Shown piece after piece: positions 21,701 to 27,036 of a stretch of 27,036 nucleotides of DNA. Each line of letters opens with the position of its first letter. Within the stretch, counting starts at the first letter, position 1. This DNA comes from an uncultured Treponema sp. Lineage in GTDB: Bacteria > Spirochaetota > Spirochaetia > Treponematales > Treponemataceae. Made by a program: the position numbers and the translations under genes. The notes beneath the pieces were generated by a model. It was not told where the DNA came from. It saw only the letters and a program-made list of their open reading frames with translations, and ran no database searches. The stretch covers positions 1 through 27,036 of the forward strand of contig CAKZZO010000148.1 of the NCBI GenBank assembly GCA_937885175.1, in the 5' to 3' direction.

Positions 21701-23248
21701 ATGACTTATACAAATCCCATTGTCCTGTGCGACTATTCTGACCCAGATGTTATCCGCGTGGGCGACACATTTTATATGACGGCATCGAGTTTTAATTTTA
21801 TGCCGGGCTTGCCGATTTTGCTTTCAAAGGATTTGGTCAACTGGACGCTGGTGAATTATGCGATAAAAAGGATTCCCCTTTCGGTTTATGACAGTCCTCA
21901 GAACGCAAAAGGAATTTGGGCACCCTCTCTCCGCTACCATGAGGGTGTCTTTTACATTTTTGTTGCAAGTCCTGATGAGGGCATTATGGAAACCCACACG
22001 ACAGACCCTCTGGGCGAATGGAGCGAACTGCATTTTATCTGGAAAGGAAAAGGCTTTGAAGACCCCTGTCCCCTCTGGGATGATGACGGTCGCGTGTGGC
22101 TGGTGCATGGCTATGTTAAAAGCAGGATAGGTTTTAACAGCAAGTTGGGGTTGCTGGAGCTTAATCCAGAAACGATGGATGCGATACGTGAAGACAAGAT
22201 TATTTACGACGGCACAAAGACGCAGCCAACGATTGAGGGCCCTAAGTTTTACAAGCGGAATGGTTGGTACTACATTTTTGCGCCGGCGGGCGGAGTGACG
22301 ACGGGCTGGCAAACGGAACTGCGCAGCAAGAAAATTGACGGAGACTACGAAGAAAAGATTGTACTGGTGCAGGGAAATTCCCCGACAAACGGCCCGCACC
22401 AGGGCGGATGGGTGCAGACAGCAGGGGGAGAGGACTGGTTTGTGCATTTTCAGGAGCGGGGTGTGTTTGGACGCATTTTGCATTTGCAGCCCGCCGCATG
22501 GAAAGATGATTGGCTGCTTTTGGGAACATCGGTGCGGACGGGAAAGATTCCAGGTCAGGCGGTGACGGAATGGGAAATAAGTGAGCAGAGCGAATCTACC
22601 CCACCGATTGCACCTGCAAAAAATGCCCTGCGGCTGAGTCCTTATGCGGACATGCAATGGCAGTGGTCGGCAAATGTGGACGAACGATTTGCGGATTTTG
22701 ACGAGGACGGTTCAATTGCATTACAAGTGCTGGACACGCGGGAAAAGAAAGATGCTGCATTGCCTTCTTTGTGGAACAGTGCCAATGTGCTTACCCAAAA
22801 AGTGCAGGCCGAAAATTTTGAGTTTTCTGCGACTGTGGACGCAAGCGGTTTACCCATGGGGGCACGTACAGGCATTGTGTTTCTGGGGAAATACTATGCG
22901 ACACTTGCTGTGGAACGCAATGAAAACGGATATAGTCTGGTATATTTGATAGCGGAAGGCGATGGGGATGAGGCACGGACAGAGCGGATTATAGACCGAT
23001 TTCCCCTGCTGTCGGCGGAAGATATTCATACGCTGCAATTTAAAATGCATTTTGCAAAAAAAGATGAGCGAACTGGCTTAGTGACTTTTAGCTTGGAATT
23101 GGGAAAGGATGCCGACAGTGCGGAATGGATTCCCGCCGCTACGCCTTTTCTCGCAGAAAAAGCGCATTGGGTTGGCGGACGCTTTGGTATATACGCTGTG
23201 GGAAAAAATGCGGGAAAAGTTATTTTTCAGAAGCCAGACATACATTAA
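21701..23248 (+). CDS. GH43 glycoside hydrolase (beta-xylosidase/arabinofuranosidase type)
   Basis: 515 residues from the ATG at 21701 behind a GGAG ribosome site; no signal peptide, so cytoplasmic. The five-bladed propeller (about 1-300) has the GH43 triad: Asp14 (YSDPDVIRVGDTFYMTASSF, base), Asp121 (FEDPCPLWDDDG, pKa modulator) and Glu179 (TIEGPKFYKRNGWYYIFAP, acid), plus the calcium-site His in GPHQGGW. The C-terminal part (about 310-515) is a beta-sandwich as in GH43 beta-xylosidases with a DUF1349/GH43_C2-like domain. It likely trims xylose or arabinose from imported oligosaccharides. No sugar transporter gene is beside it. It is divergent from the pectinesterase, with shared control inferred. 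Confidence 0.93.
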   Translation: MTYTNPIVLCDYSDPDVIRVGDTFYMTASSFNFMPGLPILLSKDLVNWTLVNYAIKRIPLSVYDSPQNAKGIWAPSLRYHEGVFYIFVASPDEGIMETHTTDPLGEWSELHFIWKGKGFEDPCPLWDDDGRVWLVHGYVKSRIGFNSKLGLLELNPETMDAIREDKIIYDGTKTQPTIEGPKFYKRNGWYYIFAPAGGVTTGWQTELRSKKIDGDYEEKIVLVQGNSPTNGPHQGGWVQTAGGEDWFVHFQERGVFGRILHLQPAAWKDDWLLLGTSVRTGKIPGQAVTEWEISEQSESTPPIAPAKNALRLSPYADMQWQWSANVDERFADFDEDGSIALQVLDTREKKDAALPSLWNSANVLTQKVQAENFEFSATVDASGLPMGARTGIVFLGKYYATLAVERNENGYSLVYLIAEGDGDEARTERIIDRFPLLSAEDIHTLQFKMHFAKKDERTGLVTFSLELGKDADSAEWIPAATPFLAEKAHWVGGRFGIYAVGKNAGKVIFQKPDIH

Positions 23249-23293
23249 TCCATGCAATAAGGTTGCCTGTGGTTGTGCCAGAACGTTCTGCTT

Positions 23294-23341
23294 CTACCAT
23301 TGTAACCGAACAAGGTGTTTTCTCCTTGACTACAATTGTAG
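23294..23341. terminator. long hairpin between convergent GH43 and membrane-protein genes
   Basis: CTACCATTGTA (23294-23304) pairs with TACAATTGTAG (23331-23341) with one mismatch. Inside it CAAGG (23311-23315) pairs with CCTTG (23324-23328). It is 45 bp past the GH43 stop and 35 bp before the end of the convergent gene. No clean U tract is adjacent, so it may be a bidirectional terminator or only an RNA structure. Confidence 0.45.
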
Positions 23342-23375
23342 CGAAAAACGGAAAATTTTTCTAATGAAAAGTATG

Positions 23376-23786
23376 TTATTGATTCCAGAGGCTCAGCAGT
23401 TTTTGGTCAATCTGTTCGATGATATGACCTTTTGCAAATGAAAGAGCTTGTGAGGTCAACTTGTCGTAGTAAAAAAACAAGAGGCGCAGAAAGTCTCCTG
23501 CACGACCTGGAAAAGAAATTTTATAACTAACGATAGTTTGGCTTAGAAAGACCATGCCGATGAGGATGGCACTTTTATGAAGTCCTAGGAAAAGGGCGTC
23601 TTTCGTAATCTTTAACGAACTAACGGTAGTTATAACTTTTCCAAGAGGTGACAAAAGTGCGAAAAAAGTGACAAAAATCGTCAAAAAAAGGGGAGAAAGC
23701 AGATGAATTCGACCTTTTTTGAGAAAAGAGAAGGTCATCAGGATAAAAACAAAAGCCCATTCAATTGCTAGTCGGATTCCGCTCAT
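23376..23786 (-). CDS. small membrane protein resembling half of an ECF T component
   Basis: 136 residues from the ATG at 23786, which overlaps the stop of the upstream gene (ATGA), so the two are translationally coupled. It has about four hydrophobic segments; LKKGRIHLLSPLFLTIFVTFF, then SSLKITKDALFLGLHKSAILIGMVFLSQTIV, recalls the first half of EcfT/CbiQ proteins, where a Leu-x-Ile-Thr strand precedes the first helix of the coupling region. EcfT is about 260 residues and carries two Ala-Arg-Gly coupling motifs; these are not visible here, so the resemblance is tentative. Two copies of the AACTA-N4-TAGTT dyad lie inside it (23525, 23618). Its partner is a Gx-type S-component-like protein. 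Confidence 0.6.
   Translation of the reverse strand: MSGIRLAIEWAFVFILMTFSFLKKGRIHLLSPLFLTIFVTFFALLSPLGKVITTVSSLKITKDALFLGLHKSAILIGMVFLSQTIVSYKISFPGRAGDFLRLLFFYYDKLTSQALSFAKGHIIEQIDQKLLSLWNQ
23525..23538. repeat. AACTA-N4-TAGTT dyad, copy 5
   Basis: AACTA-ACGA-TAGTT, both arms perfect, inside the coding region of the small membrane protein. Confidence 0.6.
23618..23631. repeat. AACTA-N4-TAGTT dyad, copy 6
   Basis: AACTA-ACGG-TAGTT, both arms perfect, 93 bp from copy 5 and preceded by AACG as in copies 2 and 3. Confidence 0.6.
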
Positions 23787-24310
23787 ACCTTTACCTCTGC
23801 TATTTTTTCTGCAGAAACCATGGCGAACCATTTGCTTTTTTGCATAAAGTGCTGGGTAAAAATCCCCAGTAATACCCCAGTTACCAAGCCAGTTATAAGA
23901 AGCAGTGGTGCAATGTAGCGGCTGCTGGCTCCAAACAATATAAGGCGTGCGAGGATGAGCTGAGCCATGTTGTTGGCAAAGGCTCCACTGAGACTTAATC
24001 CTATGGCGGAAAGGTATTTTTTGCAGAGGGGGTAGAAAAGCATCATGGTTATTCCGCTTGCAAATGACCCGGCGGCAGAAAACAAAAAAACATAAGAAAA
24101 AATAGTACCTGTGAGTAATCCTTGTCCTAGAATTTTTAGTCCAATAAGCCAGAGGGTATCCCGCCGACGCATAACGTAGAGTGAAAGAATGACTGGGAGA
24201 TTGGCAATGCCGAGACGTAAAAAGGGCAAGGGCTTAGGAATGGCATATTCAATTCCTGAAAAAAAAAGACAGAGGGCGGCAAAAAATGTAATGCGTTGCT
24301 TTTGACTCAT
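23783..24310 (-). CDS. Gx transporter / heptaprenyl diphosphate synthase component I-like membrane protein
   Basis: About 175 residues (ATG 24310; a GTG at 24316 would add two). There are five to six hydrophobic segments. Seen are the family features IEYAIPKPLPFLRLGIANLPVILSLY near the N-terminus, GQGLLTGTIFSYVFLFSAAGSFAS in the middle and SGAFANNMAQLILA before the last helices. The Pfam family was named for heptaprenyl diphosphate synthase subunit I, but members such as this look like ECF S components and the cargo is unknown. The ribosome site is weak. It is followed by an overlapping gene for a T-like protein. Confidence 0.85.
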   Translation of the reverse strand: MSQKQRITFFAALCLFFSGIEYAIPKPLPFLRLGIANLPVILSLYVMRRRDTLWLIGLKILGQGLLTGTIFSYVFLFSAAGSFASGITMMLFYPLCKKYLSAIGLSLSGAFANNMAQLILARLILFGASSRYIAPLLLITGLVTGVLLGIFTQHFMQKSKWFAMVSAEKIAEVKV

Positions 24311-24316
24311 AGGCAC

Positions 24317-24502
24317 TCTGTATCATTACATAAAAAATGCTCTCGTGTCTATCTGCACTATACTATTCATATCCGCGTATTTGGGTGCTGTTTTGTCATA
24401 ATAGTTTCGCTCCGTTCTGCCTGCTCTGCGCCAGTGCCTTTGTCATCCCCGATTTCGCCGATGATTGCCGCCGCTACCGAAAGCCGCGTCTCCGCGTCAT
24501 CC
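24317..24502 (-). other. intergenic region with an open frame lacking a start codon
   Basis: The minus strand reads without a stop for about 46 codons just after the ATPase stop codon. It begins around 24497 and ends at a TGA near 24368; the peptide includes DDAETRLSVAAAIIGEIGDD and GTGAEQAERSETIMTKQHP. There is no ATG, GTG or TTG at its head, only an internal ATG, and no ribosome site. The composition is richer in GC than its surroundings. It may be a remnant of a coding sequence or a dispersed intergenic repeat. The leader of the Gx-type gene occupies the other end; no convincing promoter was found for it. Confidence 0.3.
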
Positions 24503-25795
24503 TTAATCTTTCAAGCATCCCACCGGCACAACATACACTCCGTCCTCACGACGGTACGCAAACTTGCCAGTTCCTGTCAGAACCATCATGAAGGATGGTT
24601 CTTTCATCTTCTTTGTATCAATCTTTGCACTAAATTTTTTTAGGTTTGCGGCACCTTCTTCAATCAAATGGTCTCCCCCAAGTTTTATTTCAATCAAACC
24701 GAATGAACCGTTTCGTAAATGAATAACTGCGTCACATTCAAGGTCAGACTTGTCTCTGTAATGGTACACTTCTCCATCAAGACTTTCTGCATATACCCGC
24801 AAATCTCGTGCACAAAGCGTTTCAAAGAATAAGCCCATAGTTTCCAAATCTTTTACCAAGTCATTTGGTCCTAGTCCCAAACTTGCAGTTGCTATAGAAG
24901 GGTCGCTAAAGTAGCGTGTATCTGAAGTCCTGATTGCTGTCTTTGAGCGGAGGTTCGGATTCCATGCGTGCATATCTTCAATTACAAAAATCTTTCTTAG
25001 TGCATTTGTGTATGAATAAACAGTATCCTCCGTAAGACTTTCTGCATCATTTGCAAGAATATCATCACGAAGAACGGTATAAGCTGTCTGAGTTCCCTGA
25101 TGTCGTGCATAAGATTTCATCAGTCTCTTTGCCCGTTCTGAATCGCGTTTTACATTATCAACTCTGGAAATATCGGTGTTTACAATTGCATCAAAATAAT
25201 CGTAAGCCTGCTCTAAAGCAATTTCACTCTCCATATCAAGTGCTCCAGGCCAGCCTCCACGGCAAATCAAGAAAGCAAGTGTATCAATGTCATCAATTTT
25301 GTTTTCTGCCAAAATCTCTTCTGGCTGCTCAAACAAAGCTTTTAAACTGATTTCTCCAGATGATTCCCCAGATTCAAACAAAGACATAGGCCGCATCTTT
25401 ATCCATGCAAAACGGCCAGTTCCACTATGAAAAATTTCATCATCATCAGGAGGAACTGCAGAGCCTGTCAGAATAAACTGCCCCATTTCCTTTCTGTGAT
25501 CAACTTCAAAACGGACAGCATCCCACAGCTTTGGTGCAATCTGCCATTCATCAATCAAGCGTGGAGTTTCTCCCTCAAGTAATTTAGAAGGATTTATATC
25601 AGCTGCAACAAGATTCGCTTTTACATCTTCCGGCTTAGACATATACAAAATGCTTTTGGACATCTGTTCTGCAGTGGTTGTCTTACCGCACCATTTAGGG
25701 CCCTGTATAAGAACAGCACCCTTTCCTCTTAATTTACGTTCAATAGTCTTATCTGCAATCCGATGTCTGTAATTTTCCATATTTTTATTGTACAT
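24503..25795 (-). CDS. AAA ATPase with DUF4143 C-terminal domain
   Basis: 430 residues from the ATG at 25795; an ATG at 25780 (MENYRHRIADK) fits the usual family start and would drop five residues. The P-loop is QGPKWCGKTTT (31-41), Walker B is LIDEWQ (80-85), and an arginine-containing ILTGSAV sensor follows. The C-terminal DUF4143 part has a restriction-like Asp355/Glu369-x-Lys371 pattern (SDLECDAVI...GLIEIKLGG). Such AAA_14/DUF4143 proteins are common, often many per genome in gut anaerobes, and their role is unproven. No ribosome site is visible at either start. The start codon lies against a 23-bp tandem repeat (25795-25932), so its expression may be repeat-controlled. It shares a strand with exonuclease III upstream. 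Confidence 0.9.
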   Translation of the reverse strand: MYNKNMENYRHRIADKTIERKLRGKGAVLIQGPKWCGKTTTAEQMSKSILYMSKPEDVKANLVAADINPSKLLEGETPRLIDEWQIAPKLWDAVRFEVDHRKEMGQFILTGSAVPPDDDEIFHSGTGRFAWIKMRPMSLFESGESSGEISLKALFEQPEEILAENKIDDIDTLAFLICRGGWPGALDMESEIALEQAYDYFDAIVNTDISRVDNVKRDSERAKRLMKSYARHQGTQTAYTVLRDDILANDAESLTEDTVYSYTNALRKIFVIEDMHAWNPNLRSKTAIRTSDTRYFSDPSIATASLGLGPNDLVKDLETMGLFFETLCARDLRVYAESLDGEVYHYRDKSDLECDAVIHLRNGSFGLIEIKLGGDHLIEEGAANLKKFSAKIDTKKMKEPSFMMVLTGTGKFAYRREDGVYVVPVGCLKD

Positions 25796-25932
25796 TTCAT
25801 TTGGCGATTTGGCAAGTTTTCATTTGGCGATTTGGCAGATTTTCATTTGGCGATTTGGCAGATTTTCATTTGGCGATTTGGCAAGTTTTTGTTTGGCGAT
25901 TTGGCAGATTTTCATTTGGCGATTTGGCATTC
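25795..25932. repeat. six tandem copies of a 23-bp repeat
   Basis: Six contiguous 23-bp units begin at 25795, 25818, 25841, 25864, 25887 and 25910. Each contains TTTGGC twice (TTTGGCGATTTGGC). Differences are confined to the junction dinucleotides (AAGT or AGAT), and in unit 5 CA changes to TG. The array fills the gap between the exonuclease III stop (25936) and the ATPase start. On the minus strand, three consecutive units read as ATG-AAA-(ATC/ACT)-TGC-CAA-ATC-GCC-AAA-TGA, each stop overlapping the next ATG. There are no spacers, so it is not a CRISPR array. Confidence 0.95.
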
Positions 25933-25935
25933 CTT

Positions 25936-26763
25936 TTACACATCAATTTCCAAAAGGATGGGCGTGTGGTCCTGCCTTGGGCCGGAGTCTATCATCTCTG
26001 ACTTTGTAATCTTGTCCTTTATGCGGTCGCTTACCAAAAAATAGTCAATACGCCAGCCTGAATTGTTAATCTTAGAGGTTTTAATCCGCTGACCCCACCA
26101 GGAATAAATGTCCTTTACATCCCCGTGAACATGGCGGAAGCTGTCGGTAAAGCCCCGGTCAAGCAGCTTTGTAAAGCCTTCCCGCTCCTCGTCGGTAAAG
26201 CCCGCTGAAAAATGGTTGGAAGCTGGGTTTGCAAGGTCAATTTCCTTATGGGCCACATTAAAGTCTCCGCAGGCAATGACCGGCTTTTTTGCGTCCAGAC
26301 TGGAAAGATAATCAGCGTAAAGGGCATCCCATTTCTGGCGGTGGTCAAGCCGTTTGAGTCCGTCCCCTGAGTTAGGTGTGTAGACATTGGCAAAATAAAA
26401 GAGGTCGAATTCAAGAACAAGCAGACGGCCTTCGTCGTCCATGGTGTCGGGAGCTCCCAGTCGGGGGACTTCGCGGCGGGCGGAAAGACCTTCCTTGTAG
26501 AGAATCATAGTTCCGGCATAGCCTTTTTTGGCAGGCGGCACGGAAGAAAGCCATTCCACCTTATAGCTGGGGAAGTATTCTGCAAGAAGTTCCAGATGTT
26601 TGGGGCTGGGGCCGTCGGCAGGAAGTTTTGTCTCCTGAATGGCGATTATGTCTGCATCGTATCCGCCCAGTTTTTTAAGCACCGTTTGTGATAGTTTTGC
26701 CCTGTCCGAAGTGGAAGTGAGGGCTGCGTTAATTGAATCTATGTTCCATGAAATTAAGGTCAT
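25936..26763 (-). CDS. xth: exodeoxyribonuclease III (AP endonuclease)
   Basis: 275 residues of the exonuclease-endonuclease-phosphatase fold. Key residues: Asn7 (ISWNIDSI), Glu44 (IQETKL, metal), Tyr128/Asn131 region (NVYTPNSG), Asp167/Asn169 (CGDFNVAH), Asp240 (GWRIDYFLVS) and the catalytic His266 pair (DHTPI). It cuts DNA at abasic sites in base-excision repair and has 3' exonuclease activity. Length and motifs match ExoA/XthA. The ATG has a GGGAG ribosome site about 9 bases upstream. It is upstream of the repeat array and the ATPase gene on the same strand. Confidence 0.96.
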   Translation of the reverse strand: MTLISWNIDSINAALTSTSDRAKLSQTVLKKLGGYDADIIAIQETKLPADGPSPKHLELLAEYFPSYKVEWLSSVPPAKKGYAGTMILYKEGLSARREVPRLGAPDTMDDEGRLLVLEFDLFYFANVYTPNSGDGLKRLDHRQKWDALYADYLSSLDAKKPVIACGDFNVAHKEIDLANPASNHFSAGFTDEEREGFTKLLDRGFTDSFRHVHGDVKDIYSWWGQRIKTSKINNSGWRIDYFLVSDRIKDKITKSEMIDSGPRQDHTPILLEIDV

Positions 26764-26787
26764 TTTCTGTCTCCCTTGTCAAGGAAA

Positions 26788-26816
26788 AGTATACTGAATT
26801 TTGGGAAAAGTTTCAG
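26788..26816 (-). promoter_or_regulatory. possible promoter of exonuclease III
   Basis: The minus strand has CTGAAA (26811-26816), a 17-bp spacer and TATACT (26788-26793). The start is predicted about 20 bases upstream of the ATG. The -35 box is weak (four of six). Confidence 0.4.
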
Positions 26817-26828
26817 CAGGGGAAGGAG

Positions 26829-26849
26829 ATGCCGAATCAAGTTCGGCAT
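26829..26849. repeat. hairpin of a dispersed-type repeat
   Basis: ATGCCGAA (26829-26836), loop TCAAG, TTCGGCAT (26842-26849): a perfect 8-bp stem. The segment TTCGGCATGAC recurs at 26961-26971, flanking the larger palindrome. No gene is seen in 26817-27036. Confidence 0.6.
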
Positions 26850-26891
26850 GACAGGTGCGTCATGCGGTACTGCAAAAGTGGCTGTAGCAAA

Positions 26892-26946
26892 GTCATTCTG
26901 AGCATAGCGAAGAATCTAGAGATGTTTCGCTTTTGCTCAACATGAC
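26892..26946. repeat. imperfect 55-bp palindrome, REP/MITE-like
   Basis: GTCATTCTGAGC (26892-26903) pairs with GCTCAACATGAC (26935-26946) with two mismatches. Inside it AGCGAA pairs with TTCGCT. The GTCATTCTGAGC...GAAGAATC wording is like the non-coding repeat found scattered between genes in many gut bacterial genomes. It may be a non-autonomous mobile element or a structural repeat. Confidence 0.6.
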
Positions 26947-27036
26947 AGGTGGTCTATGGTTCGGCATGACGGTGGTTTACGGCACGGAAATCAATTTTCA
27001 TGTAAAAGCGAACAAATTTTAGAGGGATTCATAAGA

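Noticed and set aside
23279..23290. CAGAACGTTCTG palindrome as a LexA box
   Set aside because: It has no gap between the GAAC and GTTC halves and sits between convergent genes, not at a promoter.
25795..25932. CRISPR array
   Set aside because: The units are contiguous with no spacers and no cas genes are present.
25763..26044. Plus-strand open frames across the tandem repeat (FGDLADFHLAIWQ-like)
   Set aside because: The 23-bp unit is simply stop-free in the plus frames, so repeat periodicity makes long ORFs without a start context or ribosome site.

Overview
The window reads as part of a chromosome from a host-associated, polysaccharide-using spirochaete, most likely a gut or oral Treponema. 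This is an inference from gene content: the LytM/M23 peptidase-bactofilin-YaaR-PSP1 string, spirochaete-style lipoprotein and outer-membrane signals, an ECF S component next to Trk potassium uptake, a TAXI-type binding protein, pectin/xylan enzymes, and very regular sigma-70 promoters. No rRNA, tRNA, CRISPR array, transposase or phage gene was recognised.

Layout. (1) 1-3.4 kb: a large repeat-built surface lipoprotein on the minus strand with an intrinsic terminator, read from a promoter whose 17-bp spacer contains a G8 tract (possible phase variation), then a TatD-family hydrolase. (2) 3.5-8.0 kb: an AT-rich accessory patch with a HicBA toxin-antitoxin pair, an XRE regulator divergent from a small conserved gene, a TAXI binding protein fused to a Sel1-like repeat and broken by a frameshift, a small Sel1-like gene, a decayed exported-protein gene, and a DUF4160/DUF2442 pair. 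(3) 8.1-13.7 kb, plus strand: cell-shape and housekeeping genes (M23 peptidase, bactofilin, YaaR-like, PSP1/RicT-like), 2-keto-3-deoxygluconate kinase, then an Rrf2 regulator with three cysteines followed by cysteine synthase. (4) 13.7-18.0 kb, minus strand: a compact operon of ECF S component, TrkA, TrkH and a SpoU RNA methyltransferase. (5) 18.1-19.8 kb: an orphan D12-class adenine DNA methyltransferase. (6) 20-23.2 kb: a secreted pectinesterase and a cytoplasmic GH43 glycosidase, divergently transcribed. (7) 23.4-24.3 kb, minus strand: a Gx/heptaprenyl-diphosphate-synthase-I-like membrane protein and a small membrane protein resembling half of an ECF T component. (8) 24.5-27 kb, minus strand: a DUF4143 AAA ATPase, six 23-bp tandem repeats against its start codon, exonuclease III, and a non-coding palindromic repeat at the right edge.

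How the parts may work together. Pectinesterase (outside the cell), GH43 (inside) and KDG kinase fit plant cell-wall use. The Rrf2 gene and cysK share a 10-bp motif just downstream of their predicted start sites, which suggests one sulfur/Fe-S responsive regulon. Two divergent gene pairs (S component/methyltransferase; pectinesterase/GH43) have back-to-back promoters that share nearly all or all of one -35 hexamer.

Most unusual signals: the G8 promoter spacer; six copies of a 14-bp dyad (AACTA-N4-TAGTT) inside the coding regions of two unrelated genes; the 23-bp array, which spells ATGA-coupled 8-codon mini-ORFs leading into the ATPase gene; and the Sel1-TAXI fusion. Promoters and operators were found by eye and are predictions.
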